From Terriglobia bacterium (lineage in GTDB: Bacteria; Acidobacteriota; Terriglobia; Bryobacterales; Bryobacteraceae), in assembly GCA_021325235.1 (NCBI GenBank), contig JAJPHN010000025.1:124001-188000 (forward strand): 64,000 nt of DNA, read 5' to 3'. Each line of letters begins with the position of its first letter. Position 1 is the first letter of the stretch. The position numbers and the translations under genes are program-made. The notes beneath the pieces are model-generated. The model was not told the origin of the DNA and ran no database searches. It worked only from the letters and a program-made list of their open reading frames with translations. Below are positions 16,968 to 26,408 of this stretch, piece after piece.

Positions 16968-18590
16968 TCAGCGGTCGAGTGACGCGTCATCGGATTCGGA
17001 AGCTACAACGCCGCGCCTCAGCCGAATCTGCTGAGATTTCTCGAACGCGGTGGCGGCCGCTGCTGTATCTCCGGAGCTCTGATACAGACGCGCGAGCTGA
17101 TAGTAGACCGACCCGTCGTCGTCGCTCGAAACGCCCTTTTTCAGCTCATTAATTGCCTCTTTCGGGTGTCCGGTGCGGGCCAAAGCACGTCCGAGAAGTG
17201 CGTGTGCGCGTGGAACAAGATCCGGGCGGCTGTGCAGGCCATGCTCCAGATATGGCTCAGCTCGCTGGTAGTCGCGGCGTGCGACGAGTATTTCGCCCAT
17301 CAGAAGATTGATCTCGCCGTCGTTCGGGCTTTTCGAGAGCGCCCGTTGCGCCGCCGTTTGAGCCTCGTCCAGCCGGCCAGCCTGAAGGTACGCCGCCGCC
17401 AGTCCTGCTAACCCGGCAATGTTGTCTGGTTGAAGCGCCAGCATCCTGGAATATTCCTGGAGGGCTTCGTTGGACATCTTTCTGCGCTGGTATGCCTCTC
17501 CGAGCAGCGCGTGGATTCGTGGCGAGTCAGGCTCCACTTCGCCGGCGCGAGCGAGCGATGCGATACCGAGTCGCTGATAAGCCCGCACAGCCCAGTACCA
17601 GCCTGTTACATCATTCGGCCATTCCCGCATCAGCCGGTCCGCGATCCGAGCGGTAGCTCCAAAGTGGCCGGAGAAAAATTCTTTGCTCGCGATCGAGTTC
17701 AGATCTTGTTCAGACATCTTGTCAATCGCGGGCAGCGGTTCTTCTGAGTGCGACACGGGAAGAAGGCTCGCTGAGTGGTCGCCGGCTCCACTGGCCAACC
17801 GAGCCTTTGCTGGGGGCGCCAGCGGGCAGGAATCAAGGTCTTTCTCAAATTGCTCCGCTGCTTCCCTGACCTCTCCGCTCTGCAGCAGAGCCCAACCGTA
17901 AAACGTTCGGGAACACTGCGGAGATTCCTGCTCTGAATTCAACAGCAGACGATCGCGCTCGATCGCTTCGCGCCAGCGGCCTTGATCCGCAAATGATTCT
18001 GCACTCAGTTGGCCGAAGTAAGCCGTCCTGTTGAATGACGTCGCCATTCTCGCGCCGGCCCGTTCCGCCATGTCGAGATACGAAATCCCCAGGCCGAACC
18101 AGGCATCGCCACTCTGCGGAGCCACATTCGCCGCGCGCTGATACCAATCGCGCGAGCGCGCCGGATCGAACAAGGCATGGAAGGCCCGCCCGAGTGCAAG
18201 CAAAACCTGGGGGTCGTCCGGGCTCAGTTTCTCCGCGTGCAACAGATATCCGGCGGCCTCGCGCGGGCGCTTCAACTCCAGCAGATCGAGGCCGAGAAAC
18301 AGGTTGGGAACGAACAGCGATTTGTCTCGCTGCAGCGCCTGCTTCAGTGCCTCTTCGGCACCCGCATACTCGTGTGATTCGTACCGCATCACGCCAAGAT
18401 TGCTCCAGAGCTGCGCAAGCTCCGGATGGATCGAAACTGCCGCGCGGTACGCGTCCGCTGCCGCGCGGTAATCGCTGCGCGCCTGCGCCCGCTGAGCTTC
18501 TTCGACCAGTGACGCAAGCTGAGCAGCCGGATCGCGCTGTACCATACCGGGCAATCCAGCAGCCAGCACAATGCTGAGTAGAACGCGCAC
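16968..18590 (-). CDS. periplasmic TPR-repeat protein of operon 2
   Basis: 540 residues with a short hydrophobic leader (MRVLLSIVLAAGLPGMVQ) and two arrays of tetratricopeptide repeats (about 25-270 and 310-530). These are recognisable by repeated A-x-Y/W-x-N-L-G and A-x-P-x-x motifs (WSNLGVMRYESHEYAGAEEAL, AWFGLGISYLDMAE). It starts with GTG overlapping the TAG stop of the receptor gene by one base (TAGTG), showing tight coupling. TPR proteins usually scaffold protein-protein contacts; here a contact with the receptor or the GH31 enzyme in the periplasm is an inference. It resembles in layout the TPR gene beside the third receptor (36121-37683). Confidence 0.85.
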   Translation of the reverse strand: MRVLLSIVLAAGLPGMVQRDPAAQLASLVEEAQRAQARSDYRAAADAYRAAVSIHPELAQLWSNLGVMRYESHEYAGAEEALKQALQRDKSLFVPNLFLGLDLLELKRPREAAGYLLHAEKLSPDDPQVLLALGRAFHALFDPARSRDWYQRAANVAPQSGDAWFGLGISYLDMAERAGARMATSFNRTAYFGQLSAESFADQGRWREAIERDRLLLNSEQESPQCSRTFYGWALLQSGEVREAAEQFEKDLDSCPLAPPAKARLASGAGDHSASLLPVSHSEEPLPAIDKMSEQDLNSIASKEFFSGHFGATARIADRLMREWPNDVTGWYWAVRAYQRLGIASLARAGEVEPDSPRIHALLGEAYQRRKMSNEALQEYSRMLALQPDNIAGLAGLAAAYLQAGRLDEAQTAAQRALSKSPNDGEINLLMGEILVARRDYQRAEPYLEHGLHSRPDLVPRAHALLGRALARTGHPKEAINELKKGVSSDDDGSVYYQLARLYQSSGDTAAAATAFEKSQQIRLRRGVVASESDDASLDR

Positions 18591-21500
18591 TACCAGTACA
18601 ATTTCAGTCCGAACTGCACGTCGCGCGGGGGAAGCGTAGCCGAGATCCGCCCGAACGAAGGATCGCCCAGGCTGGCATCCGGCGCATAGAAGTTCGCACG
18701 ATTAAACGCGTTGAACATTTCCCCTCGGAATTGCAGCTTTAGAATCTCGCGCCAGTAGAACCATTTCTGGATACCGATATCGAAGTTCTGCAGCCCCGGC
18801 GCGCGAACGTTTTCCAGGTACCGCGGGGCATTCCCGAACGTAAACGGCGCAGGCTGCTGGAACGCGGAAGTGTTGAACCATTCCTGCAAGGTCGGATGGC
18901 TCACTGCCGGGTCGCCCACCAGGTTCGGCCTCTGATTTCCGCCAAACGAGCTGGTATTGTTCACGCCCCCGACCACCCCAATCGGAAAACCTGATTTGAA
19001 GCTGGAAACGCCGGTGACCTGCCAGCCGCCGAGCACCGCATTCGTAAACGCGTTGAAATTCGCGCCGATCTTCCTGCCTTTGCCAACCGGGAGTTCATAG
19101 ATGTAGCTGATCACTACGCTGTGCGGGATGTCCGCCGCATCCACCGATTTCTCAGCAGCCAGGTTGTAGTAATTCCGGACAGGTACGGAGTTGGTTTGCG
19201 CCCAGCCGTTCGTCCCGCTCGTGTTGTCGGTGAATTTCGAAAACGTGTAGGAAGCGAGCACCTGCAGCCCGGCGCTCCAGCGATGCGTGTAGTTCACCTG
19301 GAGCGCGTCGTAGCGGGACCAGCTGTTATCCACCTGCGATATGCTCACATCGCAGAATTCAGGGTACGGCCGCAGCAATTGCCCGTACGCGACAGTGGGG
19401 CTGGAAAGGTTGCAGCCGCTGCTGGTGATCTTTCCGTAGAACGGGTTTGCGACCTGTTGCAGGAGCTGATTGCCGAGCGCGAGGTCTGCTGCCGGCAGCT
19501 GGTTGAAGTTCATGCTGCCCTGCTGTATGTGAACGCCCCGGTCCCCCACATAGCTGATGTCGATCATGTCGTTCCTGGCCAGCGCATACTGCGCTCCCAC
19601 CATCCACTGGATCATGTAAGGATCAGGCCGCCGGCTCTCGGTTCCTCCCGTAGAGAATCCAACGTTGGTCATGGCGCCGAGAGTGTTGCCGGTTTGCGGA
19701 AGCAACCCGGTTGGAAACGCGTTGTCGAGAGTGTTCTGCGGCGTGAAGCCGTTCGACTGCAGAGCGACCCAGGGAGTCGATTGCCCGTAGCCCTGTGTGG
19801 ACCCGCCGCCGAAATAGGAGGGAACGAAGAACGTCCCGAATCCGCCTCTCAGGACCAGCTTGTTCGCGGCCTGATACGCCAACCCGATGCGGGGCGAGAA
19901 GTCGGTTTTTTGCGGGATATACAGACCGTCCCGAACTCCGTTCACCCCGTTGAAAACCACCGCTCCCTTGACTGTGGAACCGAGCGCTTTGCTGATCGGA
20001 TTCACCGCATTGAAGTCGAAAAAGGACTGCTGATTGAATCGTTCCACTGGCGCAGTCTGATATTCCCAGCGCAGGCCGAGATTCAAAGTAAGTTTACGGC
20101 TGAGCTTCCAGTCGTCCTGCAGATACGTGCCGTAGTAGTGCTTCGAATTGTACGGAAACACCGAGATGCCGGTCGAGCCGCCGCTGCCCACCCCGAGCAG
20201 CATCGATGCGAACGCGTCCCCGCTGGTGTCCGGCGAAGCGGTCTGCGGGTTCGGCCCAGCCGTCGCGGCCGGACTGAAATTGAACGTGGTGGCGTAGATG
20301 CGCCCGCCCCCGGATTGAAGAATGACGTTCATAAAGCCGGCCGAGAGGGAGTGCGCGCCGATCACTTTGCTCACGCTCGCCGAAGAAGTGTACGTGTTCC
20401 GCGGGAACGCACCTTCACCCGATCCGTTCTGCGGTCCCAGCGGGGCGTATCCGGTAACGTTGACGACCGGAAACTGATCCGAAACACCGTTGAGGAATCC
20501 GGGCAGGCCGAGCTTCGTCATGTCGAACGGGTAAGCCTGTACGACGTTGCCTTCGATCCAGTGATTCAAGCCAAAATTCAAACTGAGAACGGTAGTCGGA
20601 TTGATAACCCAGGTCAGGCCGGTGGCGCCGTCCAGGCGATCATTGGGTTGGCGCAGGCCAGGACCTCCGGGATCGCTGGCGCCGTAGAACGCCGGATTTC
20701 CCACCTTATACTCGTTCTTGTTCGACCACCGCGCAAACGACTGTACATTGTCGGTAAAGTTGTGATCGAGCCGGATGCTCCATTCGTCCGAGGCGGTCGG
20801 TGCGGCAGCGGTCGTCACGAAATTGTTCACCAGACCGCTGTTGGTGGGCGCCGGATAGTAACTGAGCATGTTCCGCGCCACCGCGCTCATCAGCGGAACA
20901 GGAATCTGGTTGTGCGCGAATGGAGTGCGTGTAAATCCGTTCGCCGTCTGCGTTGTAGAAAACGGATTGTAGAGAGCCTGGGGTATGGCCGAGAAATCGC
21001 CCTTCCGTTCCGCCTCGGTCGGCACGGTCGCCGTGTAGGGCACCGGGGATGATTGCCGCAGGCCTTCATAAGCGGCGAAGAAGAACGTCTTATTCCGCTG
21101 CTCGTAAAGTCTGGGAATGTATACCGGGCCGCCGCCTACGATTCCAAACTGGTTGCGGCGGAAAGGCGTCCTCGCGATCCCGTTGGCATTGCTGAAAAAG
21201 AAGTTCGCGTCCAGCTTGTCGTTGCGCAGAAATTCGAAGGCGTCGCCATGCAGCTTGCTGGTTCCTGACCTGGTGACGACGTTGTAGACATTCCCGGTGC
21301 TCCAGCCGTACTGAGCCGTGAATCCGTTGGTCTGTATTTTGGCCTCCTGCACCGAATCCATGGAGGGCACGTAAATCACCCCGCCCCAGTCGGCCGCCGT
21401 GTCCCAATGCCCGTCCAGCAGATAGGCAGTCGTTCCGAAGTAACCCCCGCCAAAGTTGAGAAATGAGATGTCCTGGTCGGCCGTTCCCGACTGCCCGCCG

Positions 21501-22051
21501 CCGTTCAGAAGCTGTAATTGGGTGGAATTATTTACCGATGAATTCAGGAGTACCAGACCGAAGACGTTGCGCAGATTGACCGGTAACTGCTGGATTTGCT
21601 GCTCACCAAGATCAGAGGAAACGTTGGCGTTATCCGTGGCCAGTAAGGGAGCCTGAGCGGCCGAAACGTTCACTTCCGTTTGCACATGCCGAAGCTGCAG
21701 AGTGATGGATTCACTGGCTGCCTGTCCCGCCTGCAACTGAATGCCTTCTTCTTTATAGGCAGAAAATCCGGACGCGTCGATGGCAAGCGAATAGCTTCCC
21801 GGGGGAAGCAGGGTGAATGAGTAGCGGCCTTCCGCATCCGTCGTGAACGTGCGCGTGATCCCCTTGTCGCTGCTCGACAGTGTGACTTTTGCGCAGCTGA
21901 CGGCTGCGTCCGAAGCATCGTGGACCACCCCGGTCAGGGAAGCGCTGAAGGCCTGCGTCTGCGAGCGAATCGCTGGAGCGACGAGAACAAGCGCAGCCGC
22001 GAGACGAATAGCGGCGGCCCGGCAGCTTTGCCGAAAGTAACTTCTGAACAT
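18590..22051 (-). CDS. Oar-like TonB-dependent outer-membrane receptor, operon 2
   Basis: About 1153 residues. It has a signal region (CRAAAIRLAAALVLVAPAIRSQ), a carboxypeptidase-regulatory-like domain (LTGVVHDASDAAVSCAKV, LPPGSYSLAIDASGF), a plug with QLPVNLRNVFGLVLLNSSVN, a barrel with many aromatic beta strands, and terminal Trp (VQFGLKLYW). The ATG at 22051 has a GAAAGGG ribosome site 6 bases upstream; the ATG 8 codons earlier lacks one. It heads operon 2 with TPR and GH31 genes and is divergent from the 22249 regulator. The same receptor-regulator pairing occurs at 11993/12184. Its substrate is probably a plant glycan, inferred from the neighbours. Confidence 0.9.
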   Translation of the reverse strand: MFRSYFRQSCRAAAIRLAAALVLVAPAIRSQTQAFSASLTGVVHDASDAAVSCAKVTLSSSDKGITRTFTTDAEGRYSFTLLPPGSYSLAIDASGFSAYKEEGIQLQAGQAASESITLQLRHVQTEVNVSAAQAPLLATDNANVSSDLGEQQIQQLPVNLRNVFGLVLLNSSVNNSTQLQLLNGGGQSGTADQDISFLNFGGGYFGTTAYLLDGHWDTAADWGGVIYVPSMDSVQEAKIQTNGFTAQYGWSTGNVYNVVTRSGTSKLHGDAFEFLRNDKLDANFFFSNANGIARTPFRRNQFGIVGGGPVYIPRLYEQRNKTFFFAAYEGLRQSSPVPYTATVPTEAERKGDFSAIPQALYNPFSTTQTANGFTRTPFAHNQIPVPLMSAVARNMLSYYPAPTNSGLVNNFVTTAAAPTASDEWSIRLDHNFTDNVQSFARWSNKNEYKVGNPAFYGASDPGGPGLRQPNDRLDGATGLTWVINPTTVLSLNFGLNHWIEGNVVQAYPFDMTKLGLPGFLNGVSDQFPVVNVTGYAPLGPQNGSGEGAFPRNTYTSSASVSKVIGAHSLSAGFMNVILQSGGGRIYATTFNFSPAATAGPNPQTASPDTSGDAFASMLLGVGSGGSTGISVFPYNSKHYYGTYLQDDWKLSRKLTLNLGLRWEYQTAPVERFNQQSFFDFNAVNPISKALGSTVKGAVVFNGVNGVRDGLYIPQKTDFSPRIGLAYQAANKLVLRGGFGTFFVPSYFGGGSTQGYGQSTPWVALQSNGFTPQNTLDNAFPTGLLPQTGNTLGAMTNVGFSTGGTESRRPDPYMIQWMVGAQYALARNDMIDISYVGDRGVHIQQGSMNFNQLPAADLALGNQLLQQVANPFYGKITSSGCNLSSPTVAYGQLLRPYPEFCDVSISQVDNSWSRYDALQVNYTHRWSAGLQVLASYTFSKFTDNTSGTNGWAQTNSVPVRNYYNLAAEKSVDAADIPHSVVISYIYELPVGKGRKIGANFNAFTNAVLGGWQVTGVSSFKSGFPIGVVGGVNNTSSFGGNQRPNLVGDPAVSHPTLQEWFNTSAFQQPAPFTFGNAPRYLENVRAPGLQNFDIGIQKWFYWREILKLQFRGEMFNAFNRANFYAPDASLGDPSFGRISATLPPRDVQFGLKLYW

Positions 22052-22230
22052 GGAAGACCCTTTCTCGAACGGCACAACGCGGCACGCGAATACCGCAACT
22101 GTGTTTACGGGGAGGCTATTTCTTTTGAACGACTTTCACAAGGTTCTTTACCGTGCAGTACCCCGGAATGCTTTGTGGAGGCGCGGGTTGCATCGCCGAC
22201 GTCGAAAGCGGTAGAGTACCTTCTGGGATC

Positions 22231-22238
22231 GGGAGAGG
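22231..22238 (+). promoter_or_regulatory. ribosome binding site that fixes a GTG start
   Basis: GGGAGAGG, complementary to the 16S tail, lies 10 bases before GTG at 22249. The ATG at 22153 that opens the frame has no such site and would add 32 residues lacking homology to the related regulator. Confidence 0.55.
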
Positions 22239-22248
22239 CAGGTTGGCC

Positions 22249-23391
22249 GTGTTAGCCCAAGCGAGTTCGAAGGCCGTATCGCGAGCCGATGCGGTTCGGG
22301 TTCGCGACGCTCTGCGCGACATCCTCCAGAGCCCCTCCTTTCGCAGCAGCCGTCAGTGTCAGGTGTTTCTGACCTACGTAGTGGAACGGACGCTCGCTGG
22401 CGAAAATGAGCTGCTGCGCGAGCGAGTGATCGGCAGCGAGGTCTTCGGCCGAACTCCGGACTACGAGCCAGGGGACGATCCGGTCGTTCGCGTGCGGGCT
22501 ACCGAACTCCGCAAGCGCCTGGCGCAGTATTATCAGGGCCACGCCGGTCCCGCTGTACGGATCGACATCCCACCCGGTTCGTATCGTGCGGTCTTCCAGT
22601 TTGATCCCGATCCGCTTACGCCTTCAGCGTCTCCGAAAAAAGGGTGGGTCTCGCACTGGCGCTGGCTTTTGCCTGTTTGTCTCGCCATCGTCGCGAGCGC
22701 CATCGGGCTGCGCGCATTGCACTCCAGCCCCTCATCCGCTCTCGACCAGTTCTGGGCGCCCGCGTTGACTAGCAAGAAGCCGATCCTGGTTTACAACGCG
22801 ACCACTACAGTTTTTCGTGCGCCCACCGGGAGTGAGACGGCCCGCGAATTCGTTCCGATTCGCGGCCAATACACGTGCATCGGGGATGCCTATACCAGCC
22901 TCATGCTCGGCGCACTCTTTACTCGCAAAGCGAAGCTGTATCAGATGCGCTACGGTGCTGATCTCAGCTTTGCTGATCTGCGTTACCAGCCCTCGATTCT
23001 CATAGGCGCCTTCAACAACGAATGGACGCTTCAGATGACCGACGAGCTCCGGCTCGTTTTCGAGAAGCATCCCACAATCCGAGATCGCTCCGATAACCGT
23101 TTATATGCGCCGCCAGACCTGAAGCCGGACGGACGCACCACGGACGACTACGCGGTCGTTTCGCGCGTCTTCGATTCCAAGACCGGCGAGTTATTGATCG
23201 CTGCTGCCGGTATTACGCAATATGGTACCCGCGCTGCGGGCGAATTCCTCACCTCTGCACCCTTGATGGAAGCCTGGGCAACGCACGCCCCGCGAGATTG
23301 GCCGAAAAGAAATCTGCAGGTGCTGCTGCGCACGAAAATCGTGGATGACACTCCCGGCCCGCCGACCGTTGTCAAGAGCTACTTCTGGTAG
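22249..23391 (+). CDS. predicted membrane-bound regulator, winged-helix-like N-terminus, unknown sensor domain
   Basis: 380 residues from the GTG. The N-terminal about 100 residues match the same conserved domain as the 12184 protein: FRSSRQCQVFLTYVVERTL, RERVIGSEVFGR, DDPVVRVRATELRKRLAQYY and IDIPPGSYRAVF. A transmembrane helix follows (WLLPVCLAIVASAIGLRAL). The outer domain (about 190-380) is not malectin. It contains VRAP, RGQYTCIGDAYTSLMLGALF and a C-terminal block RDWPKRNLQVLLRTKIVDDTPGPPTVVKSYFW-like pattern common to acidobacterial proteins of this type; I do not recognise a named family. Divergent position from the operon 2 receptor suggests it controls that operon. Confidence 0.7.
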   Translation: MLAQASSKAVSRADAVRVRDALRDILQSPSFRSSRQCQVFLTYVVERTLAGENELLRERVIGSEVFGRTPDYEPGDDPVVRVRATELRKRLAQYYQGHAGPAVRIDIPPGSYRAVFQFDPDPLTPSASPKKGWVSHWRWLLPVCLAIVASAIGLRALHSSPSSALDQFWAPALTSKKPILVYNATTTVFRAPTGSETAREFVPIRGQYTCIGDAYTSLMLGALFTRKAKLYQMRYGADLSFADLRYQPSILIGAFNNEWTLQMTDELRLVFEKHPTIRDRSDNRLYAPPDLKPDGRTTDDYAVVSRVFDSKTGELLIAAAGITQYGTRAAGEFLTSAPLMEAWATHAPRDWPKRNLQVLLRTKIVDDTPGPPTVVKSYFW

Positions 23392-24245
23392 CTCTCGCTG
23401 ATTGAGATTCGTCCAAAACCTCGATTCCGGAAACAGTAGCATTATTAGACACCGGTTCAAACGTCAGGTTCAGCTTTCCTTGCGGGCTTGGCTTCAGGTG
23501 CCGGAAGGTTTTCCTGAGTTCGTGAAGCGCCCCGGCTTCCCGGAAAATATCGAAGTTCTCGAGGAGCATCTGCCCATTACAAATAACGTTGAAGACCCGG
23601 CTACCCACGCCGCCGTGCCCCGGCGCGCTTGGGCCAAAGTAAAGCTCGGCAAAATGCAGGATCAGCGTGTATCGATCGCGCGTATCCACCGGAATCGCAT
23701 ACGTGAAGTGTCTGTACCTTCCCTGGAAAAGAGGTCAGGATCCGGAGAATCGACAAGCGGACGAGTTTGAGTCCCCAGACGGCCTTCATAAAATAATTGT
23801 CCGGCACCCAGAATTGTCCACTACGGTCGGTAAACGGCGTGGATTGCATGATCAGCCGGATCGGAAGCTGCGCGTGAGGCAAACCCGGCAGAATCTCCAA
23901 AGCGCTCAAAGTGGGCTGTCCTGTCACTCCATACAATGCAATTTCGAGAAAGCCGTCCGCACGCGGAGACACATCGCGGATGATCCGCTCATCGGCGATG
24001 TTCTCGCCCAAGGCGTCTGAATTAATGTCGAACGATTGCAATGCGAGTTTACCGTTTAGAGAAATGTTGAAACTATTGGAGGCGTCGGCTCGAGCTAGTG
24101 TGAGAAAGAACAAGTGGAGTTCGTAGACGCCTGGCTTTAGCGGTATCCGATATGTAAGATCGCCACAACGCATATGCTCGAACAGGAACGAATCACTCGC
24201 TCTGGCGATGAATTCTGTGGGCGGTCGCCATGCGCCTCCTGCGCT
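23372..24245 (-). pseudogene. broken malectin-type gene lacking its 5' half
   Basis: On the minus strand, reading from about 24245, two malectin-like modules can be followed. The first is intact (GDLTYRIPLKPGVYELHLFF). The second needs two frameshifts, near 23790 (after DNYFMKA) and near 23735 (before HFTYAIPVDTRDRYTLILHF), to reach GSRVFNVICNG and the stop at 23372. The order and spacing align with residues about 230-510 of the 12184 protein. The N-terminal DNA-binding-like domain and membrane segment are missing: homology ends abruptly where the CRTAC1 remnant begins. Its 3' end overlaps the tail of the 22249 gene by 20 bases. Confidence 0.75.
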
Positions 24246-24919
24246 GAACGGCGAGAGCTTTCCGCTTTTTCGCAACGCGGGCGGCGGGAGTTTTGAGGAT
24301 GTGACCGCCGCGACTGGCATTCGGGCACTAAGCCTTCCGTTAGCCGGCTTCGGCTTGGGCATTTACGATTTCGACAACGACGGCTGGAAGGATCTATTTG
24401 TCGCCTGCGGTGAGGTCGAGGCGCTCGTTCATGCAGGCAATCCGGTGGCGCAGCCTAACGCGGTATTTCGGAACCCAGGCAAGCGAGGGCGATGGACGCT
24501 GGCGACAATAGAGGCAGGCTTTGGCGCACTCGCTCCTGCCCGGCATCGTGGGGCGGCATTCGGTGATCTGAACGGGGATGGGCGCATAGATGCGGTGGTC
24601 ACCGCGTTAGATGCCGACGGCGAGATCTGGCTGAACGCCAGTGCGAACCAGAATCACTGGCTTGAACTATCGCTCGCAGGAACGAAAAGCAACCGTGACG
24701 GTATCGGCGCTCACCTCAAGCTGGTAAGCAAGAGCGGCGCACAATACAATCACGTACACCAGCGTAGGATATGCTTCTTCGAGCGCAGGCCCAGTGCATT
24801 TCGGTCTCGGACCGGACACGATCGCGGATTTGAAAGAGATCCGCTGGCCTTCCGGTGCGATCCAGCAGCTTACCAGTGTGAAAGCGGATGAGGTTCTAAG
24901 GGTTGTCGAACCTCGCTAG
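24246..24919 (+). pseudogene. CRTAC1-type (ASPIC/UnbV) gene remnant lacking its 5' half, with a frameshift
   Basis: It opens inside an FG-GAP-like repeat (FPLFRNAGGGSFEDVTAATGI) and keeps two calcium-binding-like motifs (DFDNDGWKDLFVA, DLNGDGRIDAVV), then NHWLELSLAGTKSNRDGIGAH of the ASPIC/UnbV domain. A single frameshift near 24750 is needed to recover TSVGYASSSAGPVHFGLGPD and IRWPSGAIQQL through the stop at 24919. Full-length relatives are roughly 550-600 residues, so more than half is gone. It abuts the broken malectin gene head to head, consistent with one deletion removing both 5' halves and their promoters. Its TAG stop shares the palindrome CTAG with the stop of the convergent TPR gene. 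Confidence 0.78.
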
Positions 24920-26100
24920 CGTTTCGCTTGATTGGAGGACAACCGGCTGACCACTTCCCGCTCCCGCGCGCCGTCCTCGGGTCGCCTCAACCGGTAATAG
25001 AGTGAGGCCAACTGCACGTGCGGTTCAAGCCAATCCGGAGCGGCCTTCCCAGCCTGTTCGAAAGCCTGGCCCGCCTTGTCCAGTTGGCCCGTTTGCTTAT
25101 CAATCAGGCCGATTTGGTACAGCGCGGCGGCCGAGGTCGGCCTCAGGCGAAGGGCCGTCTCGACATAAGCTCGCGCGTGATCTAAATCGGCGTCGCGCGC
25201 CAGCAGTGCGCCTAGCTGAAGATTGGCATCGAATCCGTTCGGTTCCAATTCGAGGGATCGCCGAAGCGCTGCTTTTGCAGCCGCATAGCCGCCTAATCCT
25301 TCCTTAGCGATCCCACTGAGAAGGTGGGCACCGGCCAATTGTGGCGCCTCCTGAATGGCCTTTTCGGCGTGCGAGTTTGCGTTCGAGTAGTTCTCGTCCG
25401 CAATGGCCCGTTCGGCCTCGAGGAGATTCGCGCCCGCATTCTCTCCGTGTTTCAGAATGCGATCGATAACTTGCTGCCCGTTATCGTTTTGATGATCGCG
25501 AATCAGCGCGGTCCCGAGCAGATATTGGATGCTCAGATCCTCCGGGTGAGCGGCTGCGAGCGGCTCGGCAATTTCAATGACTCGCCGGTTTTCACCCATC
25601 CGCAGGTAACAATCTGTCGCCAGATCGTTTGCCTGCACGTTATCCGACTGCTCCGCGCGGACCCGATCGAATTGCGCTGCTGCTTGGCTGAGATCACCCA
25701 GCTTGTAATACGCCAGGCCCAGATTTAGCCGCGTCCCCGGGTTTTCTCCGCTCTTGAGCGCGGCCTCGTAGTTCGATATGGCCTCTCGATATCGCCCCAG
25801 ACCGGCCAATACCACGCCCCGATTCGCATAAACGGGCGGAATATCGGTTCGTATTTGAAGCACTCTGTTGTAAGCCGCGACCGCACCTTGGAGATCGCCA
25901 TGCTGTTGTAGGGCGAGCGCCTTCTGGAAGGCTTGCCGCACGCTTTCGGGGGCAGGCTGTTGCGCAAAGCAGCCGTAGCCAATCAGAGCACAGGCAACTA
26001 TCCTTGCGCGAAACTTTGGAATTGAGGTGCAATACACTTCGGCAATTCGGTTCCGAACCCATCGTAAACCAAACGAGCGGGTCCGAACGAGTTTCTGCAA
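24916..26100 (-). CDS. secreted TPR-repeat protein
   Basis: 394 residues. A long basic n-region precedes a hydrophobic core (IVACALIGYGCFAQQ) ending in a likely signal-cleavage site. About nine to ten tetratricopeptide repeats follow (about 55-385; for example AVAAYNRVLQIRTDIPPVYANRG). The start is TTG at 26100, chosen because GGAGG lies 9 bases upstream; later GTG codons have no such site. In acidobacterial genomes TPR genes of this size are often next to CRTAC1 genes, and here the neighbour is a CRTAC1 remnant, convergent and sharing a CTAG stop. Function beyond protein-protein contact cannot be read. Confidence 0.82.
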   Translation of the reverse strand: MQKLVRTRSFGLRWVRNRIAEVYCTSIPKFRARIVACALIGYGCFAQQPAPESVRQAFQKALALQQHGDLQGAVAAYNRVLQIRTDIPPVYANRGVVLAGLGRYREAISNYEAALKSGENPGTRLNLGLAYYKLGDLSQAAAQFDRVRAEQSDNVQANDLATDCYLRMGENRRVIEIAEPLAAAHPEDLSIQYLLGTALIRDHQNDNGQQVIDRILKHGENAGANLLEAERAIADENYSNANSHAEKAIQEAPQLAGAHLLSGIAKEGLGGYAAAKAALRRSLELEPNGFDANLQLGALLARDADLDHARAYVETALRLRPTSAAALYQIGLIDKQTGQLDKAGQAFEQAGKAAPDWLEPHVQLASLYYRLRRPEDGAREREVVSRLSSNQAKR

Positions 26101-26280
26101 GACGATCCGCCTCCGCGATGCAAATCTACCCGCACCGTATGAGACTTACGGGTAACCGAACCCGATTCCTTCGCAGGTTTGAGCCGGCAATACCGGGCAA
26201 TGCTCCACGGCATCGGTGGCAAACTTGACATTCTTAGCAAACACGCGGTCCGTAATTTGCACGGGCCATTGGCTCCGTCA

Positions 26281-26306
26281 GATTCCGAATCCCACTCTCT
26301 CCCCCA
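26281..26306 (+). other. tRNA-Ser 3'-end-like fragment
   Basis: The 26 bases end with CGAATCCCACTCTCTCC then CCCA, close to the usual 3' half of a bacterial tRNA-Ser (one inserted C in the T-loop region and one changed base before CCA). The 5' part of the T stem and the rest of the cloverleaf cannot be found upstream, so it is not a functional tRNA. Such fragments are left by elements that integrate at tRNA 3' ends, but no integrase is seen nearby. The rest of the 308-base gap 26101-26408 shows nothing else I can support. Confidence 0.35.
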
Positions 26307-26408
26307 GAATGTACCTTTGGACCATCTTTCGCTGATTTCTTGAGGGTCAGCCCAAACTCAATCCTTACTTCTTTGCGGAGGAATCGAGTCTCCTTCGCAA
26401 TCAGGAAG

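Noticed and set aside
19121-21052. 643-codon open frame antisense to the operon 2 receptor
   Set aside because: Arg/Val/Glu-rich shadow in the opposite strand of a conserved TonB gene with no domain; arises from codon bias at high GC.
22153-22248. ATG-initiated N-terminal extension of the second regulator
   Set aside because: The related 12184 protein has no equivalent, and GGGAGAGG points to the GTG at 22249.
26215-26306. Complete tRNA-Ser
   Set aside because: Only the 3' end resembles a tRNA; acceptor 5' strand, D-arm and anticodon arm cannot be formed.
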